Assembly: GCF_014203665.1 (NCBI RefSeq)
Contig: NZ_JACHJN010000018.1
Span: 1 to 60,137, forward strand
Source: Saccharothrix tamanrassetensis
Lineage (GTDB): Bacteria; Actinomycetota; Actinomycetes; Mycobacteriales; Pseudonocardiaceae
DNA: 60,137 nt
Reading direction: 5' to 3'
Below are positions 49,383 to 57,826 of this stretch, in pieces; the first letter of the stretch is position 1, and every line of letters begins with the position of its first letter. The translations under genes were made by a program, and so were the position numbers. Under the pieces are notes generated by a model. It had not been told where the DNA came from. It saw only the letters and a program-made list of their open reading frames with translations, and made no database searches.

Positions 49383-49955
49383 TCAGGCGTTGTGGATCTT
49401 CCAGTCGGCGACGTCCTGGCTGCGGTTGTAGTAGGCGTTGGTGCACACGTCGAGCTTGCCGCCGTCGGTGGCGTGGCCGTTGGTCTCCAGGAAACCGCCG
49501 TTGTCGCCGTAGAGGTTCCACAGGTGGATCACGCCACCGGCCCGGACCGTCTGATCGGCGGGCGAGCCGGAAGTCTGGGCATAGAGCCGCCAGCGACCGG
49601 TGCCGGCGGCGCGATCCTTGGCCGTGGAAGTGGAGACGTTGTACTTGCCCCCGGCGCTCTTCTGGGATGCGTTGGCATGCCCGTTGGTGTCGAGGTAACC
49701 GCCGTCACCGCCGTAGAGGTTGCGCAGGTGGACCACGTCACCGCTCACCACGGGGCTGCCGTTCGCCTTGCCCGAGGCGGACAGGATCTCCCAGGTGCCC
49801 GTGCCCGCCCCACGAGTGGCCGTGTCGGCGGTCGAGACGGCGTACTTGGCGCCTGAGTCGGTGCTGTGCCCATTGGTGTCCAGGTAGCCGCCACTCCAAC
49901 CGGCATACCCGTTCTGAAGGTGGATCTTCGCGCCGTAGACGAGTTCGTTGACCAT
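49383..49955 (-). CDS. Three-repeat lectin-like (beta-trefoil-type) protein
   Basis: A 190-residue protein made of three repeats of about 60 residues, each with the same core: HLQNGYAGWSGGYLDTNGHS, HLRNLYGGDGGYLDTNGHAN and HLWNLYGDNGGFLETNGHAT, each followed by G-K-Y/L-x-V and, a turn later, G-T-W/R or similar. Threefold repetition of this size suggests a beta-trefoil or other pseudo-threefold sugar-binding fold. There is no signal peptide or membrane helix, so the protein is cytoplasmic or released by lysis. ATG at 49955 follows GGAGGAG. I do not recognise the exact family; lectin function is inferred from architecture only. Confidence 0.75.
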   Translation of the reverse strand: MVNELVYGAKIHLQNGYAGWSGGYLDTNGHSTDSGAKYAVSTADTATRGAGTGTWEILSASGKANGSPVVSGDVVHLRNLYGGDGGYLDTNGHANASQKSAGGKYNVSTSTAKDRAAGTGRWRLYAQTSGSPADQTVRAGGVIHLWNLYGDNGGFLETNGHATDGGKLDVCTNAYYNRSQDVADWKIHNA

Positions 49956-50639
49956 GCAGCTACTCCTCCGATAGTGAACACGGCATCCCGACCGCCACCG
50001 GGCACACCGGGCGGAAACGCGGGACACGGCTTCAACCCTGCCAGGGGCGAACCCGTGGCCGCCCGGTCCTTCACACCGACGCTGTTGATCAACACCTGAA
50101 CGGTGCACAAGTCCACAGCGACACCCGCGCACAGTGGCACATCACATGGTGAACACCACCCGGTTGCGCGGACTCAGCCGGAACCGACATCGCGGCTCAG
50201 CCGAATCGGACGGTCATGACCAATAGATCCCTTATGGATCCGGATAAGACCGCGATCTCCCTCGCCGACGCGTCCCTCATGCGGTTCCGCCAGACGACAT
50301 CAGCTGTAGGAGGAGGCCGGCACCAAGCTGACCCGCGCGGAGCAGACCGCGCGGGAGCACCAGGCCAAGACGACCCGGCTGGACGAGATCGAGTACCAAC
50401 AACACAGAGCGGTTCCGTGTCAGTCATGTAGCCCAGTGCCACCAGTGGGGTGAGCGACCTCGCTGTACGAGGCCACCTCGCCGACTACGACGTCAGGCGG
50501 TGCACCGGACCACCGCCATGTCCCTCTCCCTGCCGTCCAGGAATGTCCAGGAACGTCCAGGAACCCGAGAGGCCTGGTCAACGGGCGGCTGAACTGCAGT
50601 CACGGGAACGACGTGACTTCCGATCGGAGACGAAGGTGG
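49956..50639. other. Stretch without a convincing gene
   Basis: Only scraps are visible: a plus-strand piece reading KLTRAEQTAREHQAKTTRLD (helical, charged, near 50310-50395) and an ORF starting MTNRSLMDPDKTAISLADAS (50216) that ends within 71 codons. These may be leftovers of a longer coiled-coil protein. No RNA gene or repeat is seen. Confidence 0.3.
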
Positions 50640-51580
50640 CGAGATCATGGCACGAAGGCGCTGGCCGTGCTTTGCGCGCTCGCGTAGTGGCGCTGCGGTC
50701 GGGGCGTGTGAAGCCGGTGGCGTCGCAGCGGAAGGCGAGATCAGGTTCGTCGACCAGTCGTACGGTCTGTTCTGGATCGGGATCATCAGCGATGCCCCCG
50801 GCGGTGAGGTGTGCTGCGATGTGGGGCCAGCAGGTGGTCCTCGCGCAGATAAAGGTTGCGCGGCGCGTCCTCCGTTCGGGGCGGGCGGTGGTGTGGCCGT
50901 GGCGGCAGCGGTAGGCCGCACGACCGTGGTCGTGCGGTTCCACACCTGTGACCGGTGTAGCGCGGATTGCCCAGGACCTCCACCACCGTGCGCAACGACC
51001 AGCCGTGGTCGTCCCGGCGTCCGTTGCGGGCCGGGTCGGCGCCCGTAGAGCTGGGCACGGATCGCTCGTTGAGGTGGCGGACGATACCCGCGGCACTGTG
51101 CCCCGCCAGGCGCAAGGAGCAGATCAGCTCCCACCACGGGTGCCGTGGCCGGGTGCGGCACCAGCCGCTGCCGCCGCACACCGCGACGCGCCAACGCCCG
51201 GTTCGGATGCGGCCCGGCGTCGACCAGACGGCAGCCGTAGGGCGGCCGGTCACCGAGGTAGCGCCCCTGCTCGACCGTCTGCATCCGCATGGCGATGACG
51301 ACCCGGTGCCGGAACCCAGCACCCCTGTCTGTGAGCGCGCCGCGAGCAACGACAGCAACGCCTCGTGCGAGGGGTCGTCGAAGTCCACCGGCCCTTCGGC
51401 TTCGGGCAGCCACAGCTGTACCCGTACCGCTCCAGCACCGCCCGCAGCTCCCGCACCTGCGCCGTGTCGAGGAACGCGCGCTCGTACTCGCCGACCACCA
51501 CGTCGACCCGATCCGCGTTCGCCGCGATAGCGCAGTCGGCGTTGTTGTTGCTCGGCGGGGTTGCACTGCCGTTCGCTTGT
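50640..51580 (-). pseudogene. Large serine recombinase relic with several frameshifts
   Basis: Conserved blocks of an actinobacterial recombinase occur in order but in different minus-strand frames: VVVGEYERAFLDTAQVRELR, VQLWLPEAEGPVDFDDPSHE, VIAMRMQTVEQGRYLGDRPP with YGCRLVDAGPHPNRALA, LAGHSAAGIVRHLNERSV, and LRTVVEVLGNPRYTGH. At least three frameshifts are needed, and the N-terminal catalytic Ser region is missing. Trace of an integrated phage or ICE-like element. Confidence 0.68.
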
Positions 51581-51628
51581 GCAAATAGGTCCGTGTCGTT
51601 TCGGCCGGGTCGGGCTTAGCTTCGGGCG

Positions 51629-52225
51629 GTGGCGAACGAACTGACGATTCCGGCCCTGCCCTGTCCTTCCATCGACGAGATCGCGTCGTTCTACGAGATG
51701 CTCGGCTTCGAGGTGACCTATCGGCAGACGCGGCCGAACCCGTACCTGGCGGTGCGGCGGGACGACATCAACCTGCACTTCTTCGGCATGGACGACTACG
51801 ACCCGGCGCAGTCCTACAGCTCGTGCATCGTCGTCGTGCCGGACATCCACGCGTTGTTCGAGGAGTTCGCGGCGGCCATGCGCAAGACGCACGGGAAGCT
51901 GCTCACCTCCGGCATCCCGCGGATGACCCGGCCCCGGCTCCGCAACGACCGCTACACCGGATTCACGGTCATCGATCCGGGTGGCAACTGGATCCGGATC
52001 ACCAGGGCGCAGGCGGAACCCGAGCCCACGACCCGGTTGGCCAAGGCCATGGAGAACGCCGCGCGCATGGCCGACTCGCACGGTGACGACCGCCAGGGGT
52101 TGAAGATCCTGGAAGGCGCGCTGAAGAAAGCGGTCGGCGACGAGCCGGAGTTCCAGGCGGCCACCGAGTACCGGGACGAGCTGGTCGAACGGGTCAGGGG
52201 GTCTGCGCCGCGTCCAGGCGCTTGA
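51629..52225 (+). CDS. VOC-family (glyoxalase/bleomycin-resistance-like) protein
   Basis: A 198-residue protein. Residues 1-130 form a VOC domain pair of beta-alpha-beta-beta-beta units: TIPALPCPSIDEIASFYEML, NLHFFGMDDYDP, SSCIVVVPDIHALFEEF, GFTVIDPGGNWIRI. The C-terminal 60 residues are helical and charged. This matches bleomycin-resistance-like binding proteins and glyoxalase-type enzymes; a drug-sequestering or small-molecule role is possible. GTG at 51629 fits the family N-terminus; no strong ribosome site is seen. Its 3' end overlaps the convergent DUF2235 fragment by 32 bp. Confidence 0.75.
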   Translation: MANELTIPALPCPSIDEIASFYEMLGFEVTYRQTRPNPYLAVRRDDINLHFFGMDDYDPAQSYSSCIVVVPDIHALFEEFAAAMRKTHGKLLTSGIPRMTRPRLRNDRYTGFTVIDPGGNWIRITRAQAEPEPTTRLAKAMENAARMADSHGDDRQGLKILEGALKKAVGDEPEFQAATEYRDELVERVRGSAPRPGA

Positions 52226-52586
52226 GCACGGCGCGGACCACCTCGGGGTCGTATGCCCGTGCCGTGTACGCATCCTTGCTGAGCCCGAAGACGAACACCC
52301 GGTCCCCCGGCAGGTAGGTGTTCATGAGGAACCCGTAGTCCCCCTGGACGTTCTTCCGGACGGCGTGCCCTATGACCATCCCGGTGACCCGGGTCAGTGC
52401 CTTGCCCGGCCGGGTGGTGGCGCTGCGAGAGTCCATCGTCCCGACACCGGGGTCGTAGTACACGAGCTGCCGGTCGGACTTCACGGCGATGTCGTAGAGC
52501 CGGGCGACATTCGTGTCACCCGGCTCGGGCTCGTTGCACGTGCCGTCGAGGCACAGGGCGAGGTTCCTGCGGTCCGGAACACTCAT
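52194..52586 (-). pseudogene. DUF2235 hydrolase, N-terminal fragment
   Basis: A 130-residue piece with the family opening LALCLDGTCNEPEPGDTNVA, YYDPGVGT and a nucleophile-elbow region VFVFGLSKDAYTARA (usually GFSRGAYTAR). Full members (T6SS Tle1-like phospholipases and relatives) have 350 or more residues with Asp and His further on; both are missing here. The altered elbow and early end indicate a truncated, inactive gene. Confidence 0.6.
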
Positions 52587-52687
52587 GGCGACGTCCTCGA
52601 TTCATCTCCGACGAGTCGCCATACAACGAACGTCGGGGTGTCCGGCGGTGGAGTGCCCTCCAGTTCGGCCTTGGCCGCCGCGCGCGC

Positions 52688-53643
52688 CAGTGGTCGATGA
52701 CGGGCGACTGCTGCTCGCCGAACCGCACGACCTGCCGCTGATCGCCTTGTGCTCCGGTGCGCCGGACGACTTCTGGACGTTCCACGACACCGACCTGCGC
52801 CCGTCATCACCGCTGCTGTCGGCGCGGCAGTGGACCACGCTGTTGCTGGGCAGCGACTTCAGCACCGCGACCCGCCTCGGAGGCGAGGAGGACGACCCGG
52901 ACCCCGCGTTCTCGGTGACCGTCGCCCGGCGAAAGCCCCGCCCGGCCTCGGCACCGTCCCTGCCGACCGGCACGAAGCCGTTCCACTGGGTCGTCGTTGC
53001 CGAGGATCCGGACGACCCGGTGGTCGCGCCGCTGACGCGACGCCTGGACCAGGCCGGGTCGGTACGCACCACCTCCCTGAGCGACCAGACCGGCCACTGG
53101 AGTGCCGTGCTGCCGACCGGCCCGACCGCCGCGACCGCCGTGCGCCTGGTCGTGCTGCTCGACAGCTCTCACGTGGGCTCGGCGGGGCACCGCTCGATCG
53201 TCGACCAAGCCGTCCACCGCACGGCCGCGCTCAGTGCGATCGTCACCGCGTACCGAGGAACGAACGCGACCGATCAAGCGGCGCTGTGGCTGGTGACCAG
53301 GCCTTGCGGTGCGCTGCCGGACGCCGCGACCCACGTCGCCGACGCCGCGCCCTGGGGCGCCGCGCGCTCGCTGGCCAACGAGCACCCGGAGATCACCGTC
53401 CGCCGTCTCTCCCTCGACCGGAGCCATGACTCCGACGCCGACGCGCACCGACTGGCGTGGGAGCTGCTCTCGCCGACCGATGACGACGAGATCGTCCTGA
53501 CCCGCAACGGCCGCTTCACCGCCCGTGTCCTCGACCACCCCGCCCGCGTCACCCGGCCCGCACAACGCGACGCGTACTTGTTGGCAGTGCGGAACACCGG
53601 TCTGGACCACCGAGGTGACGACGACCTTGCCCAGGTGCCGTGA
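52688..53643 (+). pseudogene. PKS relic: end of MT domain and MT-ER linker
   Basis: The translation starts in a methyltransferase tail (DDGRLLLAEPHDLPLIAL, LSARQWTTLLLGSDFS, FSVTVARR) and continues through the linker, including WGAARSLANEHPEITVRRLS and SPTDDDEIVLTRNGRF. It reaches AYLLAVRNTGL, the beginning of an ER region, and then collapses. The same segment of the 39-46 kb synthase reads WGAARTLANEHPRLTTRRVA and RSDDDEVLLTAGGRF, so the relic comes from a related but different synthase. No KS, AT or ACP is present. Confidence 0.7.
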
Positions 53644-53714
53644 GTGGCGCAGTGCGCGGAAGGCCGCGTCGACATGTGTGTTCGGGTAGACCTGGTGCGG
53701 TAGTGGTCGAAAAG
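53611..53714 (-). pseudogene. Inverted fragment of a PKS enoylreductase C-terminus
   Basis: On the minus strand, touching the end of the plus-strand PKS relic, the translation reads FRPLPHQVYPNTHVDAAFRA and LRHSRHLGKVVVTS, the C-terminal block of a PKS ER domain. In the intact synthase at 39-46 kb the equivalent is LPYRVYPAGRIREAFTCVQ and HTGKVVITF. It lies in opposite orientation to the rest of the relic, so an inversion breakpoint falls near 53610. Confidence 0.6.
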
Positions 53715-53777
53715 TAGCCGGAGTAACTCCGTGTGGCGCTGGTGTCGGCTCAGCGCCACGCGGACGGCGAACGCGTG

Positions 53778-54722
53778 TCAGTCGATCCGCACGACGACCT
53801 TGCCCCGGACACCGCCCTGCTCCAGCGCACGGTGCGCGCCCGCGATCTGCTCCAGGGGGAACACCCGGTCCACCTGCGGGCGGACCGCCCCGGACGTGAC
53901 CCAACGGCCGAGTTCGGCGAACAGCGGAGCGGTCGGGTTGCCGCTGAAAGCGCGCACCCAGCGGCGACGGTGGGTCGCGTGGGCGGCGATGTAGGCCAGT
54001 GAGCGGACCGGGTGGTCGAGGTCGAACGCGATCGTGACGACGCGCCCGCGCGGGGTGAGCAGGCGGCGGAAGGCCGGCAGGTCGATGCCGACGGTGTCCA
54101 GGACGACGTCGAAGCGGCCCAGGTCGCCGGGGGCGCGGTAGTCGCGCACGTCGTCCGCGCCGAGGTCCTTCGCCAGGTCCAGGTTGTGCGCGCCGGCCAG
54201 TCCGGTGACATGCGCCCCCATCGCCTTCCCCAGCTGCACGGCGACGTACCCGACGCCGCCGGTCGCGCCACGGACCAGCAGCCGCTCGCCGGGCGCGAGG
54301 GCGGCGACGTCGCGCAGCGCGGTGATCGCCGTGGTCCCGGTGGGCAGCGCGGCGGCCTGCACCGCGTCGAGCCCGGCGGGGACGTGGTCGAGCCGGTCGG
54401 CGCGCACGGCGGCGTACTCGGCGGCCGACCCCATCCGCCGGCCGCACAGCCCCCACACCAGGTCGCCCGCCGCGAACCTGCCGGACGCGGTGACGACCTC
54501 GCCGACCAGGTCGATCCCCACCCATTTCGGGAACCGCCTGCCGCTGAAGGGGCGCAGCCGGCCGGCGCGCAGAGCCAGTTCGCCTCCGTTGACCGACACC
54601 GCCCGCACGCGCACCAGAACCTCGCCGGGGCGTGGGCGCGGCACCGGCCCGGTGGTCACGGACAGGACCTCGGGCGGTCCGTAACGGTCGAAGGTGGCCA
54701 GTCGCATCGAAGTGGAAGACAT
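53778..54722 (-). CDS. Zinc-independent MDR-family alcohol dehydrogenase/quinone oxidoreductase
   Basis: A 314-residue MDR enzyme: N-terminal catalytic half with FDRYGPPEVLSVTTGP and VSVNGGELALRAG, cofactor domain with LLVRGATGGVGYVAVQLGKA, and the typical end VRGKVVVRID. The structural zinc Cys cluster is absent, as in NADPH quinone oxidoreductases. ATG at 54722 has AAGTGGAG upstream; ATG at 54707 is the alternative. A palindrome overlaps the start and a truncated TetR gene is divergent, so it was probably TetR-repressed. Confidence 0.85.
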   Translation of the reverse strand: MSSTSMRLATFDRYGPPEVLSVTTGPVPRPRPGEVLVRVRAVSVNGGELALRAGRLRPFSGRRFPKWVGIDLVGEVVTASGRFAAGDLVWGLCGRRMGSAAEYAAVRADRLDHVPAGLDAVQAAALPTGTTAITALRDVAALAPGERLLVRGATGGVGYVAVQLGKAMGAHVTGLAGAHNLDLAKDLGADDVRDYRAPGDLGRFDVVLDTVGIDLPAFRRLLTPRGRVVTIAFDLDHPVRSLAYIAAHATHRRRWVRAFSGNPTAPLFAELGRWVTSGAVRPQVDRVFPLEQIAGAHRALEQGGVRGKVVVRID

Positions 54723-54732
54723 GCTCCACTTC
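54709..54732. promoter_or_regulatory. Palindromic operator at the oxidoreductase start
   Basis: GAAGTGGA (54709-54716) and TCCACTTC (54725-54732) form a perfect 8-bp inverted repeat with an 8-bp centre, covering the oxidoreductase start codon. It faces a truncated TetR-type gene, whose operator it probably was. Confidence 0.5.
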
Positions 54733-54781
54733 TAGCAAGCAGAACCGGGCGGGGTCTTCCGCTCCGCCTGAAGTGAGAGTC

Positions 54782-54868
54782 GTGCCGACGACATCATCCC
54801 GCTTGCGCACGGACGCGGCCGTCAACCGGGCCCAGATCCTCGACACGGCCCCGCGGTGCGGTTCGTGA
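54782..54868 (+). pseudogene. TetR regulator stub
   Basis: A 28-residue frame starting at GTG with SSRLRTDAAVNRAQILDTA, the first helix of a TetR DNA-binding domain, then ending at TGA. The rest of the protein is gone. It is divergent from the oxidoreductase gene, the classical position for its regulator. The following 178 bp up to 55047 show no gene. Confidence 0.45.
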
Positions 54869-55046
54869 CAACCGCTCTCCCGACACGTCGCGTCGACGCC
54901 CACCCGGTCAGGATCTCCGTCTCGCACCCGGTGCCGCCACCGCCGGCCGGGCGTCGCGTACGTGGCCCCGCCCCATGAACGGCCTGTGCCGCTCCGATAC
55001 GCGGGCCGGCGGCGGTGAACGCGGACAGGCGGCGGCTGTTGACGGC

Positions 55047-55967
55047 CTAGCCGGACGACCGGGTGGACAGGGTGTTCCTCGCCCAGTCGGCGAGGGTCGT
55101 TGTTGGTATGCCCAGGTGTGCGGCGAACTTTGGACGCGCCGGCGCGGGATGGGCACTCATGTGCTGCTGCGATTGGAAGAGCGCGGTGAGGAGGCCCTGC
55201 GCGCGAGCGGGTTCCGGGCTGGGGGCCAGTTCGATGTCGGTCCCGAGTTCCCGGGACAGGATCTGTGCGGCGTCGCGGAAGCTCAGGACGTCTCCGGCCA
55301 GTTCCAACTCGACGCCGTGGAAGCGTTCTGGGTCTGCGAACGCCGCGGCGGCGGCGGTTCCGATGTCGTCCACCGCGACGAAAGGGTGTGCGACGTCGGG
55401 GTCGCCGGCGACGACGAGTCGGTTCGAGGTCATGTCGGCGAAGTAGGGCGACGGTCGGACGAAGTTCTCCATGAACGCGCCCGGCCTGAGGATCGTCCAC
55501 CGTGGAAAGCCCGCGGTGCGCACGAGATCCTCGACCGCGGCCTTGCTGCGATAGTAGTGCCGTGTGAAGGAGCCCCAGCGCTGCTCGTCGAAGTGCTCGA
55601 CGTCGATCGTGCCGGCGCCCGAGACCGAGGTGTGCACCACGTGCCCTACCCGCGCCCGTCGGGCGGCCTCGACCAGGTTGCGGCCGTGGCGGACTTCGGA
55701 GTCGCCCAGCAGGTCGGCGATGTCGGGCATCTGCACCGAGAACACCGCGCGAGCGTTGTCGAGGGCCGCTTCCAACGACCGGACGTCGTCCAGGTCGCCT
55801 CGCACGAGAACGGCTCCGAGTCCACGCAGGGCGGCGGCGCGCTCGGTGTCGGTGTCCCGCACCAGAGCGTGAACCGGGACGTGGGAGGCGAGCAGCGCGC
55901 GCACCACGGCGCCCCCCTGTTTGCCGGTCGCTCCGGCGACCAGCACGAACGACGGTGATGTGGGCAC
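55047..55967 (-). CDS. NmrA/HSCARG-type NAD(P)-binding protein
   Basis: A 306-residue atypical SDR. VLVAGATGKQGGAVVRALL (residues 8-26) is the NmrA GxxGxxG fingerprint; HTSVSGAGTIDVEHFD, KAAVEDLVRTAGFPRWTILR and GAFMENF follow the family pattern. Members act as redox sensors or NADPH-binding regulators, and some are reductases. GTG at 55967 is chosen because GGAGGGG lies just upstream. Divergent from a TetR gene with two shared operator copies between them, so it is very probably controlled by that TetR. Confidence 0.87.
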   Translation of the reverse strand: MPTSPSFVLVAGATGKQGGAVVRALLASHVPVHALVRDTDTERAAALRGLGAVLVRGDLDDVRSLEAALDNARAVFSVQMPDIADLLGDSEVRHGRNLVEAARRARVGHVVHTSVSGAGTIDVEHFDEQRWGSFTRHYYRSKAAVEDLVRTAGFPRWTILRPGAFMENFVRPSPYFADMTSNRLVVAGDPDVAHPFVAVDDIGTAAAAAFADPERFHGVELELAGDVLSFRDAAQILSRELGTDIELAPSPEPARAQGLLTALFQSQQHMSAHPAPARPKFAAHLGIPTTTLADWARNTLSTRSSG

Positions 55968-55989
55968 GGCTGCCCCTCCGATCAGCAAG

Positions 55990-56041
55990 TGGGGTGGTAC
56001 CCCGTTTTCTATGGGCTACGATATGGGGTGCCACCCCGTTT
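55990..56041. promoter_or_regulatory. Two copies of a TetR-type operator in a divergent promoter
   Basis: TGGGGTGGTACCCCGTTT (55990-56007) and TGGGGTGCCACCCCGTTT (56024-56041) are near-identical 18-mers with GGGGTnnnACCCC symmetry, 34 bp apart, in the 95-bp gap between the NmrA-like and TetR genes. TACGAT (56016-56021) between them could be a -10 element. Confidence 0.65.
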
Positions 56042-56062
56042 GTCCAGTGAAAGGTCACCCCG

Positions 56063-56620
56063 ATGGCGAGCAGTGGGCCCAGGTCGCAGCGGGCGGACTG
56101 GCAGCGCAACCACGAGCGGCTCCTGGCGGCGGCCCGGCCCCTCGTCGCCCGGGACGGGGCCCAGGTCTCCCTCGAGCAGGTCGCCCGCGAGGCCGGCGTG
56201 GGCTCGGCCACCCTGCACCGGCACTTCCCGTCCCGACGCGCCCTGCTCGACGAAGTCTTCCGCGAGGCCGTCGAGCACCTGCGCCGGCGAGGTGACGAAC
56301 TGGTCGACGGCGACCCCGGCGCGGGACTCCTCACATGGTTGGAAGAACTGACCGTAGCCGCTGTCGAAACCCGTGGCCTGACCGCGTCGCTGGAGGCCGA
56401 CGCAGACGGCGGGCCCTCATCCGCAGCGGACTGCCACGGCGTGGTGCGAGAGGCGACCGTGCACCTGATGGACCGAGCGCTCGCGGCGGGTGCCGTACGA
56501 CCGGGAACCTCACCGGACGACCTGCTCGCCCTCGTAACGGCCATTTCCCTGGCCAACGAAGGCAATCCGGCAGCGGCACGCCGACTGCTCCGCCTCGCCT
56601 GCGACGGCGTCCGGCCCTGA
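56063..56620 (+). CDS. TetR/AcrR-family transcriptional regulator
   Basis: A 185-residue regulator with an N-terminal TetR helix-turn-helix (RLLAAARPLVARDGAQVSLE, AREAGVGSATLHRHFPSRR) and a C-terminal ligand domain with AVETRGLTASLEAD. It resembles the SbtR-like group often paired with redox enzymes. ATG at 56063 has AAGGTCACC upstream. Divergent from the NmrA-like gene and likely autoregulated through the shared operators. Confidence 0.9.
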   Translation: MASSGPRSQRADWQRNHERLLAAARPLVARDGAQVSLEQVAREAGVGSATLHRHFPSRRALLDEVFREAVEHLRRRGDELVDGDPGAGLLTWLEELTVAAVETRGLTASLEADADGGPSSAADCHGVVREATVHLMDRALAAGAVRPGTSPDDLLALVTAISLANEGNPAAARRLLRLACDGVRP

Positions 56621-56720
56621 GCCGCCACCGGGATCCGGCGGTGCGCGGGTTTCCGCGCTGGTCCGTTGCGCACTGGCCTCGATCCACACCGGCAACCGGT
56701 CCAGGGTCACTCGCGGGTGC

Positions 56721-57824
56721 TCAGTGCGGAGCTGCCGCCACCGTGACGCCGGTGCCGTCGTCGTTGCCCGAGATGAACGAAGCGAGTTTCCGGCCTTGCT
56801 CGGCAACGGCGACGTGCTCGGTCCTGGTGAACGGCCGCAGTGGGGTGACGGCAACAGTTCCCTCTGCTGCCGTCCATGTGCCGGCGACCCGACCGTCCAC
56901 CAGGACGAAGCGCGCGCCGGTGACCGACAGGCCGCGGTGGGCGTCGTCGATGATCCGGCTGCGGTCGTGGTAGCCGAGCACTGCGTTGTCGAAGGCGGGC
57001 AGGAACCGGACAGGGGCGGGCGTGTCGGGGTCGGGCCGCGGCGCGTCGGGGAGGTCGAGCAGTTGCCTGCCCCGTTCGTCCCGAAAGGTCACCAGCTTCT
57101 CGCGGATCGCGGCGACCGCGCCGGGGAGCCCGGCGAGTCCGCACCACGCGCGCAGGTCGGCCACGGTGGCAGGTCCGAAAGCGGCCAGGTAGCGCGCGGC
57201 CAGTGTTTCGCCGACCGGGTCGGTGCCGTCCGGGGCAGGCGGGTCGATCTCCCGGCCCAGCCAGGAGGAGAGCAAGGCCGTACGTGCGCCCGCCTTCGTC
57301 CGCCAGAGTCCGCGCGGTGGCAACTGGACAGTCGGGACGAGGGCGACGACCGCCATCTCGCCCAGCGCCCGCGGTCCGGTGGCGGGCCAGCGCGTGGCGA
57401 GCGTCCGGCCGACTTCGGGCATCGTGCGGGGTTCGTCCTCGGCGAACACCGCTCGAGCCGCCGCCGCGAGTTCTTCGAGGTTCACCCCGTCGAACTCGCG
57501 GCGGTAGACGCCGAGTACCCGTTGGCGCAGCATGAGGTCGTGGCGGGCGCGCCACTCCACGGCGTCCCTGGCGGTGACCAGGTGGACGGTGCGGCGCATG
57601 AGGTGGGTGCGCGCCACACGCCGCCCGGTCAGCAGGTCGTCCAGTGCCGCCGGGTCGAACGCGCGCAGCCGTGACCAGAGCCCGACGAACGGTTCCTGGG
57701 GTTCCTGCGCCTGCATACCGCACAGGTGCGCCACGGCGTCGAGCACCGGCAGTTCCGCACGATCGAGCAGCAGCTGCCGGGCGAGCGTCGCCCGGTTGAG
57801 AGCCCGGGTGCTCAGCACGGCCAT
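56721..57824 (-). CDS. Winged-helix DNA-binding protein, AlkZ/YcaQ-like (HTH_42)
   Basis: A 367-residue protein of the HTH_42 family. LCGMQAQEPQEPFVGLWSRL contains the QxQ motif that in AlkZ and YcaQ is catalytic for DNA glycosylase action on alkylated or crosslinked bases. THLMRRTVHLVTARD, LVDGRVAGTWTA and VRFLPAFDNAVLGYHDR are further family blocks. AlkZ-type genes often protect producers against DNA-damaging metabolites, but many relatives are uncharacterised. ATG at 57824 sits 2 bp after the aldo/keto reductase stop, so the two form an operon. Confidence 0.85.
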   Translation of the reverse strand: MAVLSTRALNRATLARQLLLDRAELPVLDAVAHLCGMQAQEPQEPFVGLWSRLRAFDPAALDDLLTGRRVARTHLMRRTVHLVTARDAVEWRARHDLMLRQRVLGVYRREFDGVNLEELAAAARAVFAEDEPRTMPEVGRTLATRWPATGPRALGEMAVVALVPTVQLPPRGLWRTKAGARTALLSSWLGREIDPPAPDGTDPVGETLAARYLAAFGPATVADLRAWCGLAGLPGAVAAIREKLVTFRDERGRQLLDLPDAPRPDPDTPAPVRFLPAFDNAVLGYHDRSRIIDDAHRGLSVTGARFVLVDGRVAGTWTAAEGTVAVTPLRPFTRTEHVAVAEQGRKLASFISGNDDGTGVTVAAAPH

Positions 57825-57826
57825 CG

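Noticed and set aside
52807..56673. Very long minus-strand frame spanning several genes
   Set aside because: It crosses three unrelated genes in wrong frames; only its short ER-like tail (53611-53714) is meaningful and is listed separately.
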